NCBI RefSeq assembly: GCF_001422665.1
Contig: NZ_LMLU01000001.1
Span: forward strand, 292,797 to 356,796
Origin: Arthrobacter sp. Leaf234
Lineage (GTDB): Bacteria > Actinomycetota > Actinomycetes > Actinomycetales > Micrococcaceae
DNA length: 64,000 nt
Reading direction: 5' to 3'
Part shown: piece by piece, positions 50,327-59,126 of the stretch
Position numbering within the stretch: position 1 is the first letter of the stretch
Layout of the letters: each line of letters begins with the position of its first letter
Program-made: the position numbers and the translations under genes
The notes under the pieces: model-generated
Told to the model about the DNA's origin: nothing
Databases searched by the model: none
What the model saw: only the letters and a program-made list of their open reading frames with translations

Positions 50327-50944
50327 GTGAAACTACGCCTCTTCCCGCAGGAGAACGCCGGGCTCGAGCTCCTCGCCCGCATGGCGAACCAGCTGGTGCT
50401 CGGCGTCGGCACCATGTCCGCCATCCTCGGAGCGTCCGTCCAGGAGTACGACCGCCTGTCCGAGGAGCTGCACCAGCACGAGTCGGCCTCGACGGACCTC
50501 CACTTCGCGCTCCTCACCTCCATGCGGACGTCCTTCATCAACCCGCTGCCCCGTGAGGACCTCTACGTGCTCTCGCGCCTGCTCAACGAGGCCATCGAGA
50601 AGCTCGACGGAGCGGGTGAGCTGATCGCGCTGTACAAGCTGAGCAAGGTGAGCCAGCGGGCGGCCGACCAGCTGGAGGTCATCAACCGGCAGGCCGAGCT
50701 CACCGCCGTCGCGATGCAGCGCCTCACCTCGATGGAGGACCTCGAGGAGTACTGGATCGAGATCCTGCGCCTCGCACGGCGGGCAGAGCGCACGCACCGC
50801 AGCTGGTGCGCCGAGCTCCTCGACGACCACAAGCCGCTCGTCTACGCACGCCACCGGGACGTGGCGAACCAGCTGGTCGAGGTCACCAAGGACATCCGTC
50901 GGGTCGCCACGCAGGTGGGCAGCATCCTCGTCAAGGAATCGTAG
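50327..50944 (+). CDS. DUF47 (PhoU-like) phosphate-transport accessory protein
   Basis: GTG at 50327 follows GAGGAAGA. The 205-residue helical protein opens VKLRLFPQENAGLELLARMANQLVLG and has the PhoU-like four-helix repeat with FALLTSMRTSFINPLPREDLYVLSRLLNEAIEKLDGAGEL. DUF47 proteins accompany Pit transporters and tune or localise them. Its stop is directly followed by the Pit GTG, so the pair is coupled. Confidence 0.85.
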   Translation: MKLRLFPQENAGLELLARMANQLVLGVGTMSAILGASVQEYDRLSEELHQHESASTDLHFALLTSMRTSFINPLPREDLYVLSRLLNEAIEKLDGAGELIALYKLSKVSQRAADQLEVINRQAELTAVAMQRLTSMEDLEEYWIEILRLARRAERTHRSWCAELLDDHKPLVYARHRDVANQLVEVTKDIRRVATQVGSILVKES

Positions 50945-51955
50945 GTGGAGGCCCTCCTCCTCGGAGCGGTGATCGTCACCGCGGGCGGCTTCGCCTTCCT
51001 CAACGGTTTCCACGACGTCTCGAACTCGGTGGCGACGGCGGTGCGGACGAGGGCGCTGACACCCACCGTCGCCGTCCTCCTCGCGGCACTCTTCAACCTG
51101 GTGGGTGCGTTGCTCAGCACCTCCCTCGCCCTGTTCTTCACCGACGCCGGGATCGGCCTGCCCGAGGGCTCCACCGGCCTCGGGATCCTGATGGCGGCCC
51201 TTCTCGCGGCCTGCCTGTGGGGCATCCTCACCTGGTACCGCGGCAAGCCGTCGTCGTCCACCCATGCCCTGCTCGGCGGCGTCATCGGCGCGGGTGGTGC
51301 GTCGCAGCTGACCAGCGGGCCGGCGATGAGCGGCGCCGGGGAGACACTGCTCCTCCAGATCGTCCTGCCCCTCCTCCTGTCACCCGTCATCGCCTACCTC
51401 CTGGCCTACCTGGCCGTGTTCCCGGCCACCTGGCTGCTTCGGCACGGCTCGCCCGCGCGGGTGAACCGCGGGAACCGGATGGCGCAGTCCGTGCTGGCGG
51501 GAACCTTCGCGCTCGGGCACGGGCTGCAGGACGGCCAGCGGACGATGGCGGTGATCCTCCTCGCACTGGTGGGTTCCGGCTACGCCACGGGCACGGACAT
51601 CCCCGTATGGGTGCAGGTGTTCGCCGCGGTCCTGCTGACGGCCGGATCGCTGTTCGGCGGCTGGCGCATCACGCACACCCTCGGGAACCGCCTGGTGCAC
51701 ATGGATCCCCTGCGGGGCATGACGGCCCAGGGCGTCAGCTCCGCCATGCTATTCATCGGCGCCATCTCGCTGCACCTCCCCCTCTCCAGCACCCACACCA
51801 TGACCTCGGCGATCGTGGGGGCGGGGGCGAACCAGCGCTTCGCGTCCGTGCAGCGTCCGCGCGTGATCCGCATCCTGCTCGTCTGGCTCGCGACGGCACC
51901 GGCCACGGCGCTGGTGGGTGCGGTCTTCTTCCTGGCGCTCAGCCCGCTCCTGTAG
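50945..51955 (+). CDS. Low-affinity inorganic phosphate transporter (Pit)
   Basis: The 336-residue protein has about nine spans and the Pit signatures GFAFLNGFHDVSNSVATAVRTRAL near the N-terminus and QSVLAGTFALGHGLQDGQRTMAVILLALV in the middle, which form the inverted repeat. It takes up metal-phosphate with protons at high phosphate, complementing Pst. It lies immediately after DUF47 and converges with pstB; hairpin 51973-52004 separates them. Confidence 0.93.
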   Translation: MEALLLGAVIVTAGGFAFLNGFHDVSNSVATAVRTRALTPTVAVLLAALFNLVGALLSTSLALFFTDAGIGLPEGSTGLGILMAALLAACLWGILTWYRGKPSSSTHALLGGVIGAGGASQLTSGPAMSGAGETLLLQIVLPLLLSPVIAYLLAYLAVFPATWLLRHGSPARVNRGNRMAQSVLAGTFALGHGLQDGQRTMAVILLALVGSGYATGTDIPVWVQVFAAVLLTAGSLFGGWRITHTLGNRLVHMDPLRGMTAQGVSSAMLFIGAISLHLPLSSTHTMTSAIVGAGANQRFASVQRPRVIRILLVWLATAPATALVGAVFFLALSPLL

Positions 51956-51972
51956 GACCCCTGCCGGACGAG

Positions 51973-52004
51973 CGACGGCGGCCCCGCCCTGGGAGCCGCC
52001 GTCG
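51973..52004. terminator. Bidirectional terminator between Pit and PstB
   Basis: CGACGGCGGC (51973-51982) pairs perfectly with 51995-52004 in the 68-bp gap between convergent genes. Confidence 0.75.
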
Positions 52005-52023
52005 TGCGTGGACCGCCGTCGAC

Positions 52024-52803
52024 CTATCCGAAGCGACCGGAGACGTAGTCCTCCGTGGCCTTGATGGTCGGCTTGTTGAAGATCGTCGTCGTGTCGTCGT
52101 ACTCGATGAGCTTGCCCGGCTTGCCGGTACCGGCGATGTTGAAGAAGGCGGTCTTGTCCGAGACACGGGCCGCCTGCTGCATGTTGTGCGTCACGATCAC
52201 CACGGTGTAGTCGGCCTTGAGCTCGTTGATGAGATCCTCGATGGCCAGGGTGGAGATGGGATCCAGCGCCGAGCACGGCTCGTCCATCAGGATCACCTGC
52301 GGTGACACGGCGATGGCCCGGGCGATGCAGAGGCGCTGCTGCTGGCCGCCGGAGAGCCCTGACCCCGGGCGTCCGAGGCGGTCCTTGACCTCGTTCCAGA
52401 GGTTGGCGCCCTGCAGCGACTTCTCCACGAGGTCGTCCGCATCGGATTTGCTGATGCGCTTGTTGTTGAGCTTCACCCCGGCCAGCACGTTGTCACGGAT
52501 GGACATGGTGGGGAACGGGTTGGGGCGCTGGAAGACCATCCCGATCTGCCCGCGCACGGTCACGGGGTCGACGGCGGAGTCGTAAAGGTTGTCGCCGTCG
52601 AGCAGCACCTCGCCCTCGACGCGGGCGCCGGGGATGACCTCGTGCATGCGGTTCAGGGTGCGCAGGAACGTCGACTTGCCGCAGCCCGACGGTCCGATGA
52701 AGGCCGTGACGGAGCGGGCTTCGATGTTGATGTTGACGTCCTCCACGGCAAGGAACTTGCTGTAGTAGACATTGAGGTCCTTGACGTCGATTCGCTTGGA
52801 CAT
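52024..52803 (-). CDS. pstB: Phosphate ABC transporter ATP-binding protein
   Basis: The 259-residue ATPase opens [25 protein letters not shown] and has Walker [10 protein letters not shown], signature [16 protein letters not shown], Walker [14 protein letters not shown] and the D-loop/H-loop [12 protein letters not shown]. It energises high-affinity phosphate uptake with PstCA. It is last in the minus-strand operon, 30 bp after pstA. Confidence 0.95.
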   Translation of the reverse strand: MSKRIDVKDLNVYYSKFLAVEDVNINIEARSVTAFIGPSGCGKSTFLRTLNRMHEVIPGARVEGEVLLDGDNLYDSAVDPVTVRGQIGMVFQRPNPFPTMSIRDNVLAGVKLNNKRISKSDADDLVEKSLQGANLWNEVKDRLGRPGSGLSGGQQQRLCIARAIAVSPQVILMDEPCSALDPISTLAIEDLINELKADYTVVIVTHNMQQAARVSDKTAFFNIAGTGKPGKLIEYDDTTTIFNKPTIKATEDYVSGRFG

Positions 52804-52833
52804 GGCTTCCTTATCGGTCGGTACCGCGAGTGC

Positions 52834-53940
52834 TCAACGGCTGGTCTTGGGGGCGAAGATCTGGGCGACGAAGCGGGCCACGAGGTTCAGCAGCATCACC
52901 ATGAGGATGAGCAGGAGCGCAGCCGCCCAGGCGCGCTGGGTACTCGGGTCGGGCGACGTCGGGGACGTCGGGGTGAGGATCTGGTAGTAGATGAAGGTGG
53001 GCAGCGTGCTCATCCAGCCGCTGAACACGTTCCAGTTGATGGAGCTCGCGAATCCGGCCGTCACGAGGATGGGCGCCGTCTCGCCGATCACGCGGGCGAT
53101 GGAGAGCGTGACGCCGGACGCGATGCCCGAGATCGCCGTCGGGATGACCACCTTCGTGATGGTGCGCCACTTCCGCACCCCCAGCGCGTAGGCCGCTTCG
53201 CGGAGCTCGTTCGGCACGATCTTCAGCATCTCCTCGGTGGAGCGCACGACCACCGGGATCATCAGCACCGAGAGCGCGACGGCGGCGACGAAACCGGTCC
53301 GGGTCCCGGGGCCGAAGAGCAGGGTGAAGAGCGCTGCCGCGAACAGTCCGGCCACGATCGAGGGGATACCCGTCATGACGTCCACGAAGAACGTGATCGC
53401 CTTCGTGAGGTTCTTGCCGGCCCCGTACTCGACCAGGTAGACGGCGGTGAGGAGGCCGATCGGCACGGAGATCAGGGTGGCCCAGAGGGTGATCTGCAGG
53501 GTTCCGAGCACCGCGTGGTATGCACCGCCGAGAACGGGGGTCCCGCCCTCGACCGCCTGGTTGTCCACGGCCCCCGTGACCCCGTTCATCGAGGTGAAGA
53601 GGAAGTTGTAGCTCAGGCCCGGGACACCCCGCTCCAGGACCGTCCAGAGGACGGAGACGAGAGGGATCAGCGCGATGAGGAAGGCGCCGTACACGAGGAA
53701 CGTGACGAGCTTGTCCTTCGCCTTCCGCTCACCCTCGGCGACGGCCGTGACGATGGTCGCCGCGAGGACGAACACGATCGCCGTGATGATGGCCCACCCC
53801 ACGACGCTGAAACCGACGAGGGAGGAGATCGCTGCACCCAGGATCAGGGATGCGGCCACGACCACCCAGATGGCATAGGACGGGAGGCGTCCTCGGGTGA
53901 GCTGGGACTGGCGACGCTGGAGCGTCTGGTTCGCTGCCAT
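52834..53940 (-). CDS. pstA: Phosphate ABC transporter permease PstA
   Basis: The 368-residue permease has six C-terminal membrane-domain helices with the binding-protein-dependent EAA loop (EMLKIVPNELREAAYALGVRKWRTITKVVIPTA). A 100-residue N-terminal section with two extra spans is larger than in Escherichia coli, as often in actinobacteria. Its ATG shares a base with the pstC stop (TAATG). Confidence 0.93.
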   Translation of the reverse strand: MAANQTLQRRQSQLTRGRLPSYAIWVVVAASLILGAAISSLVGFSVVGWAIITAIVFVLAATIVTAVAEGERKAKDKLVTFLVYGAFLIALIPLVSVLWTVLERGVPGLSYNFLFTSMNGVTGAVDNQAVEGGTPVLGGAYHAVLGTLQITLWATLISVPIGLLTAVYLVEYGAGKNLTKAITFFVDVMTGIPSIVAGLFAAALFTLLFGPGTRTGFVAAVALSVLMIPVVVRSTEEMLKIVPNELREAAYALGVRKWRTITKVVIPTAISGIASGVTLSIARVIGETAPILVTAGFASSINWNVFSGWMSTLPTFIYYQILTPTSPTSPDPSTQRAWAAALLLILMVMLLNLVARFVAQIFAPKTSR

Positions 53941-54872
53941 TAGTTAGCTCCCGAGAATTCTTTGTGCCGGGTGATGATGAAGCGGGCGATCATGTTCACG
54001 ATCAGTGTGATGACGAAGAGGACGAGTCCGGCAGCGATCAGCTCGTTGAGTCGGAGGCCGAAGGCTTCAGGGAAGTTCAGGGCGATCTCCGCCGCGATCG
54101 TCTGGTTGCCCGTCTTGATGAGGCTCGCGCCGAGGGCGCCCGGGGAGAGCACCAGCGCGACAGCCATCGTCTCGCCGAGCGCCCGGCCCAGACCCAGCAT
54201 CGTCGCGCTGATGATGCCCGGACGGGCGAACGGCAGCACGGCCATCCGCACCATCTCCCAGCGGGTCGCGCCCATCGCGAGGGCTGCTTCCTCGTGGAGG
54301 TTGGGGGTCTGCAGGAAGATCTCCCGGCTCAGCGAGGTGATGATCGGGATGACCATCACCGCGAGCACCACGCCGGCGGTGAACATGGTCTTGCCGGTCT
54401 GGCTGGCCGGACCGGCGAAGAGGGGGATCCAGCCCAGGTTCTCGGCGAGCCAGGCATAGCCCTTCGCGAGCTGCGGGGCCAGGATGATGTACCCCCACGC
54501 ACCGTAGATGACGGACGGGATCGCTGCGAGCAGGTCGATGACGTACCCGAAGGCCCGAGCAAGGCGGCGTGGCGCGTAGTGGGAGATGAAGAGGGCGACG
54601 GCGATACCGACCGGTGTCGCGATGATCAGGGCGATCGCGGCCGCGACGATGGTGCCGATGACGATCGGCAGGATGTAGGCCGCGAATCCCTCACCTCCCG
54701 TGACCTCGGCGGGATCCGCGGAGAGGATCGGCGCGGCCTGCACCATCAGGAAGACGGCGACACTGAACAGGACTGCCAGGATCAGCACGCCCGCGGCGAG
54801 CGAGATGCCGGAGAAGATCTTGTCGCCGGCACGGCCTCGATCTGTCGATGCCTTCAGCGAATTGAGTGACAC
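53940..54872 (-). CDS. pstC: Phosphate ABC transporter permease PstC
   Basis: The 310-residue permease has six spans and the EAA loop EIFLQTPNLHEEAALAMGATRWEMVRMAVLPFARPGI. It pairs with PstA to form the channel. It is separated from pstS by 145 bp carrying a hairpin at 54970-55004, which fits reduced expression relative to pstS. Confidence 0.93.
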   Translation of the reverse strand: MSLNSLKASTDRGRAGDKIFSGISLAAGVLILAVLFSVAVFLMVQAAPILSADPAEVTGGEGFAAYILPIVIGTIVAAAIALIIATPVGIAVALFISHYAPRRLARAFGYVIDLLAAIPSVIYGAWGYIILAPQLAKGYAWLAENLGWIPLFAGPASQTGKTMFTAGVVLAVMVIPIITSLSREIFLQTPNLHEEAALAMGATRWEMVRMAVLPFARPGIISATMLGLGRALGETMAVALVLSPGALGASLIKTGNQTIAAEIALNFPEAFGLRLNELIAAGLVLFVITLIVNMIARFIITRHKEFSGAN

Positions 54873-54969
54873 GTTCTTGCCTTCCAGGCGGTCTGTTCAG
54901 GTGTGGAGCCGGTTTCCGGCGCCGGGCAAGGGGGAAGGGCACTGCGGATCCCGGCCGTAAACGGCGGAT

Positions 54970-55004
54970 GGTCCCGTCCGGTCTCCATTAGACCAGACGG
55001 GACC
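54970..55004 (-). terminator. Hairpin between pstS and pstC (attenuating terminator)
   Basis: GGTCCCGTC-C-GGTCT pairs with AGACC-A-GACGGGACC, a 14-bp stem with one mismatch and a 5-base loop. It follows the pstS stop by 13 bp on the minus strand, upstream of pstC. Confidence 0.7.
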
Positions 55005-55017
55005 GAGGGGGCCTCCG

Positions 55018-56139
55018 CTAGGAAGCGACCTTGATGGAGTCGATCGCCATCTGGGCCTTCTCACTCAGTGTGGCCGAGAGGGGGGCGTTCCCGGCCGAGG
55101 CCTCGGCCTCGGCCTGCCCGTCCTCGCTGATGACGTAGGAGCCGAAGGCCTTCACGAGGTCGACGGTCTCCTGGCTGTCGTAGGTGGTGCAGTAGACGTG
55201 GTAGCTGACGAGGACGACGGGGTACGCACCGGATTCGGTGGTGTCGCGCTCCAACTCGAGCGACATGTCCAGCTCGGGCCGGCCCTCGACCGGCGTGGCG
55301 ACCTCGACGGCCTTCGCGGCCGCGTCCGAGCTGATCTCGGTGTACTCCTCGCCGACCTTGACCTTGGCCTTGCCCAGGTCGCCGACCGCTGAGGCATCGG
55401 CATAGGTGATGGCGCCGTCGGTCGAGGTGACCGTCTGGACGACACCGGAGGTTCCCTTGGCATTCTCGGACTGCAGGTCGGCGGGCCAGGCGCCGTCCAC
55501 CTCGTACGTCCACACCTCGGGTGCGGCAGCCGACAGGTAGTCGACGAAGTTCTCGGTGGTGCCCGACTCGTCCGAGCGGTGCACGACTGTGATGGGGGTG
55601 TCGGGCAGCTCGACCCCCTCGTTCTGGTCGGCGATCGCCGGATCGTTCCAGGTGGTGATCGCCTTCGTGAAGATCTTGGCGATGGTGGGGGCGTCCAGGT
55701 TCAGCTCGGTGACGTCACCGAGGTTGAAGGCGATCGCGATCGGGGAGATGTACGCGGGGATGTTGAGCGCACCATCGGGACCACAGACCTCCACGGCCTG
55801 GGTCATCTCGTCGTCCTTGAGGTAGGCATCCGAACCGGCGAACTGCGCTCCCCCGCTGAGGAAGGCCTTGCGTCCGGCCCCTGATCCGTCCGGCGAGTAC
55901 TGGACCATGGCGTCCTGGTTCATGGCCTCGAAGCCGGCCTTCCAGGCCTCCATCGCCGAGTTCTGCGAGGAGGCGCCGATCCCGGTGAGGGTTCCTGACA
56001 CGGCGACGCCGGTGGCGGACGGGGCGGCCCCCTCGGCTGCGGGGGTGTCACCGGTGGCGTTGTCGGAACCGCATGCGGTCAGCGCCAGCGCGGCCACGGA
56101 GATTACTGCCGCAGCGCGGCCAAAGCGAAGAGCCTTCAC
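55018..56139 (-). CDS. pstS: Phosphate-binding lipoprotein PstS
   Basis: A GTG at 56139 is preferred after GGAAGGGG; the 50 residues upstream in frame lack signal-peptide character. The 373-residue protein has a lipobox LALTAC and the PstS fold: GTLTGIGASSQNSAMEAWKAGFE, YSPDGSGAGRKAFLSGGAQFAGSD and VVHRSDESGTTENFVDYL with the phosphate-binding loop. It captures phosphate for PstCAB. PHO-box-like repeats lie 94-137 bp upstream. Confidence 0.94.
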   Translation of the reverse strand: MKALRFGRAAAVISVAALALTACGSDNATGDTPAAEGAAPSATGVAVSGTLTGIGASSQNSAMEAWKAGFEAMNQDAMVQYSPDGSGAGRKAFLSGGAQFAGSDAYLKDDEMTQAVEVCGPDGALNIPAYISPIAIAFNLGDVTELNLDAPTIAKIFTKAITTWNDPAIADQNEGVELPDTPITVVHRSDESGTTENFVDYLSAAAPEVWTYEVDGAWPADLQSENAKGTSGVVQTVTSTDGAITYADASAVGDLGKAKVKVGEEYTEISSDAAAKAVEVATPVEGRPELDMSLELERDTTESGAYPVVLVSYHVYCTTYDSQETVDLVKAFGSYVISEDGQAEAEASAGNAPLSATLSEKAQMAIDSIKVAS

Positions 56140-56232
56140 TAGATCTTTACCCCTTCCAGGGATGTGTTCATCGGTGCGCGAGTGGCACTCGGTCGACCTG
56201 TACGTGTTCTCGTACCGTCCGAAGCTAGGCTC

Positions 56233-56276
56233 TGCAGGTGAAGAGACTGGCCGAGCGACCTTAACGGAAGGTGAAC
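56233..56276 (-). promoter_or_regulatory. PHO-box-like direct repeats upstream of pstS
   Basis: On the minus strand four 11-bp units run in register: GTTCACCTTCC, GTTAAGGTCGC, a weak unit, and CTTCACCTGCA. The first two and the last resemble the GTTCACC-type units bound by PhoP in Streptomyces. A TAGCTT -10-like hexamer follows near 56223. Confidence 0.55.
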
Positions 56277-56350
56277 AGCGCCGGTCCATTGGCCGGTAGG
56301 GCCGATCCGCCCCGGTGCATGGGGCGGAGGTCTCCTGCGGCCCGACCTCC

Positions 56351-56362
56351 TACACTGGGCCT
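56351..56362 (+). promoter_or_regulatory. Leaderless -10 element (TACACT + 6 nt) for the FUSC gene
   Basis: TACACT (56351-56356), six bases, then ATG at 56363. Confidence 0.5.
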
Positions 56363-57490
56363 ATGCCGCCGCGCCAGGGAATCACCAGGGCCCTCGCCTT
56401 CCTGCGCAAGCGCTCGCGGACCGGCTTCAGGCGCAGCTCGAACTCGATCGTCACCGCCCTGCAGATGACGGTGTGCGCGGTGGGCGCCTACGCCTTCGCC
56501 GAGGAGGTCCTCGGCCACAACGGGCCGCTGTTCGCGGCGACCTCGTCGATGATCTCGCTGGGCTTCTCGCGGGACCCCCGGATCCGGCGGGTGCTCGAAG
56601 TGGCGATCGGCTGCACGCTCGGCATCTCGGTGGGTGACCTGCTGCTCACGTTCTTCGGCAACGGCATCTGGCAGGCCGCCGTCGTCCTCTTCATCTCGAT
56701 CCTGCTGGCGCGGTTCCTCGACAGCGGCACCATCTTCACCACGCAGCTCGGACTGCAGTCCCTCCTGGTCGTACTGCTCCCGGCGCCGGAGGGTGGCCCG
56801 TTCACGCGCAGCGTGGACGCCGTCGTCGGGGGCCTGTTCGCGCTCGTGGTGACCATGCTCCTGCCGCGCGACCCGCGGGGGGAGCCGAAGACGAACGTCC
56901 GGGGCCTGCTCGAGGAGCTGTCCGGCGTCCTGCGCGAGAGCGCCACGGCGCTGCGGCAGAGCGACTCCACCCTCGCCTGGCACGCACTCGTGCGCGCACG
57001 GAACTGCCAGTCGCAGCTCGACGGCCTCACCGGGAGCGTGCGGGCAGCGCAGGAGGTCGCGCGGATCTCACCCGCCTACCGGCGCCACCGGGACGAGCTC
57101 GGCTCGCTGCGGAGCTCGGTCGGGTCGATCGACCTCGCGATCCGCAATAGTCGGGTCTTCGCCCGCCGCCTCACCTCGGCCATCAACCACGCGGCTCTCA
57201 CCGACGACGCGATCGAGAGCCTGGGCCAGGCACTGGCGGACACGGCCGACGCCGTCGACGTCCTCAGCCGGTCCCTCTCGGCACGCGACTCCGCAGAACG
57301 CCGCCTCAACCAGCGCCAGGCCCGCGACGAACTCGCCGCCGTCGCGACGGATCTGCACCCGGAGACGCTCGGCATCCAGCGGCTCGAGGGCGAGGGACTG
57401 GTCCTGCTCCTGCGGCCCCTCGTCGTCGACCTGCTCGAGGCGACCGGGCTCTCGCACGAGGATGCCGCGGACTACCTGCCTCGCCTCTGA
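56363..57490 (+). CDS. FUSC/aromatic acid exporter-like membrane protein
   Basis: The 375-residue protein (start M of MPPRQGITRAL) has four to six N-terminal spans with SSNSIVTALQMTVCAVGAYAFAEEVLGHNGPLFAATSSMISLGFSRDPRIRRVLEVAIGCTLGISVGDL, the FUSC/ArAE_1 pattern. A long helical cytoplasmic C-terminal half (about 190-375) follows. Homologues export aromatic or amphipathic compounds; the substrate is unknown. It is divergent from pstS and 55 bp upstream of radA. Confidence 0.82.
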   Translation: MPPRQGITRALAFLRKRSRTGFRRSSNSIVTALQMTVCAVGAYAFAEEVLGHNGPLFAATSSMISLGFSRDPRIRRVLEVAIGCTLGISVGDLLLTFFGNGIWQAAVVLFISILLARFLDSGTIFTTQLGLQSLLVVLLPAPEGGPFTRSVDAVVGGLFALVVTMLLPRDPRGEPKTNVRGLLEELSGVLRESATALRQSDSTLAWHALVRARNCQSQLDGLTGSVRAAQEVARISPAYRRHRDELGSLRSSVGSIDLAIRNSRVFARRLTSAINHAALTDDAIESLGQALADTADAVDVLSRSLSARDSAERRLNQRQARDELAAVATDLHPETLGIQRLEGEGLVLLLRPLVVDLLEATGLSHEDAADYLPRL

Positions 57491-57533
57491 CCACGTCCGG
57501 CCACGGACGACCCTCGGTGTCGGTGACCGCAGG

Positions 57534-57545
57534 TAGCCTCGTTCC
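57534..57545 (+). promoter_or_regulatory. Leaderless -10 element (TAGCCT + 6 nt) for radA
   Basis: TAGCCT, CGTTCC, then ATG at 57546; shares CCTCGTTCCATG with the 49468 gene. Confidence 0.55.
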
Positions 57546-58931
57546 ATGGCCACCAAGACCTCCACCGCCGCGCGTACGGGCCGCGGCAACACCCCGAACT
57601 TCCGCTGTGCTGAGTGCGGCTGGACCACGGCGAAGTGGGTGGGCCGCTGCGGCGAGTGCCAGGCCTGGGGCACCGTCGAGGAGACCGGGCAGGTGGTCGC
57701 GCGCACGACGGCGGCGGCCGCTGTGACCACGCCTGCCCGCCGCATCGCGGACGTCGACGCCACGCTCTCCGGATTCCAGCCGACGAAGATCGACGAGCTG
57801 GACCGTGTGCTCGGCGGCGGCCTCGTCCCCGGCGCGGTGATCCTGCTCGCCGGGGAGCCGGGCGTGGGGAAGTCCACCCTCCTGCTCGACGTCGCCGCTC
57901 GGGTGGCCCGCCTCGGCAAGGACGTCCTCTACGTCACCGGGGAGGAGTCCGCCGCCCAGGTCAAGCTCCGCGCCGATCGCATCGACGCCGTCGCGGACTC
58001 CCTCTATCTCAGCGCCGAGACTGACCTCGGCCAGGCACTCGGCCAGGTGGAGAAGCTCGATCCCGCGCTGCTCGTCGTCGACTCCGTGCAGACCCTCAGC
58101 AGTGCGGCCGTGGACGGCAGCGCGGGCGGCGTGACCCAGGTCCGCGAGGTGGCCGCCTCCCTCATCGGCGCCGCCAAGTCCCGCGGGATGACGACCCTGC
58201 TGGTCGGCCACGTCACGAAGGACGGGTCGATCGCCGGCCCCCGCCTGCTGGAGCACCTCGTCGATGTCGTCTGCCAGTTCGAGGGCGAACGCCACTCCCG
58301 CCTGCGCCTCCTGCGCGCGGTGAAGAACAGGTACGGCCCCACGGACGAGGTGGGGTGCTTCGACCTGACCGACGGGGGCATCGAGGGGCTCGCCGATCCC
58401 AGTGGACTGTTCGTCTCGCGGACGAAGGACCCGGTGTCCGGCACCTGCATCACCGTGACCCTCGAGGGACGGCGCCCGCTGCTGGCGGAGGTGCAGGCGC
58501 TGCTCGCCGAATCCCCCAACTCCCAGCCGCGGCGCGCCACGAGCGGCCTCGACAGCTCACGCGTCGCGATGCTGCTCGCCGTCCTCCAGAGCCGCGCCTC
58601 GGTGAGCCTGCACAAGGACGACAGCTACGTGGCGACGGTGGGCGGTGTACGCCTGACCGAGCCGGCCACGGATCTCGCGGTAGCCCTCGCCATCGCCTCC
58701 GCGAAGACGGATCACCCCCTCCCGGCGCGGCTCATCGCCTTCGGTGAGGTGGGACTCGCGGGCGAGGTCCGTCCCGTCCCCGGCATCGGGCGGCGGATCC
58801 AGGAAGCGGAGCGCCTCGGCTTCACCCACGCCATCGTGCCCGCCTCGCCGGGAGGCACCGGTCCGGTGCCGAAGGGATTCTCGGTCCGTGAGGTCTCCAC
58901 GCTTGCGGATGCGCTCGCCCTGCTGTTCTGA
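57546..58931 (+). CDS. radA: DNA repair protein RadA
   Basis: The 461-residue protein has the N-terminal zinc finger (Cys21, Cys24, Cys35, Cys38; FRCAECGWTTAKWVGRCGECQAWG). The RecA-like ATPase follows with Walker A GEPGVGKST, the RadA-specific KNRYGPTDEVG motif and a C-terminal LonC-like domain (about 285-461). It promotes branch migration in recombination repair. disA lies 195 bp downstream, as in most firmicutes and actinobacteria. Confidence 0.96.
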   Translation: MATKTSTAARTGRGNTPNFRCAECGWTTAKWVGRCGECQAWGTVEETGQVVARTTAAAAVTTPARRIADVDATLSGFQPTKIDELDRVLGGGLVPGAVILLAGEPGVGKSTLLLDVAARVARLGKDVLYVTGEESAAQVKLRADRIDAVADSLYLSAETDLGQALGQVEKLDPALLVVDSVQTLSSAAVDGSAGGVTQVREVAASLIGAAKSRGMTTLLVGHVTKDGSIAGPRLLEHLVDVVCQFEGERHSRLRLLRAVKNRYGPTDEVGCFDLTDGGIEGLADPSGLFVSRTKDPVSGTCITVTLEGRRPLLAEVQALLAESPNSQPRRATSGLDSSRVAMLLAVLQSRASVSLHKDDSYVATVGGVRLTEPATDLAVALAIASAKTDHPLPARLIAFGEVGLAGEVRPVPGIGRRIQEAERLGFTHAIVPASPGGTGPVPKGFSVREVSTLADALALLF

Positions 58932-59126
58932 GGCCGGCGGCCCAGCGGCCGGCACAGCAGTGTTACCGATCTGCGACGGCAGGCCGTACCGCGGGTTTCG
59001 CGCGCGCCAGTAGTATTACTCTCGGCTGCGCGGGCACACCCGCGGGCCCTGCCCGCCGTCGGAGGTTCGACGGCCTATCCCGTCCGCGCCGGGCTATCGA
59101 CAGCGCGGCGGCGAAAGGATAGGCCC

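Noticed and set aside
59050-59126. c-di-AMP (ydaO-type) riboswitch near disA
   Set aside because: The short upstream region lacks the expected conserved blocks; only a normal ribosome binding site is present.
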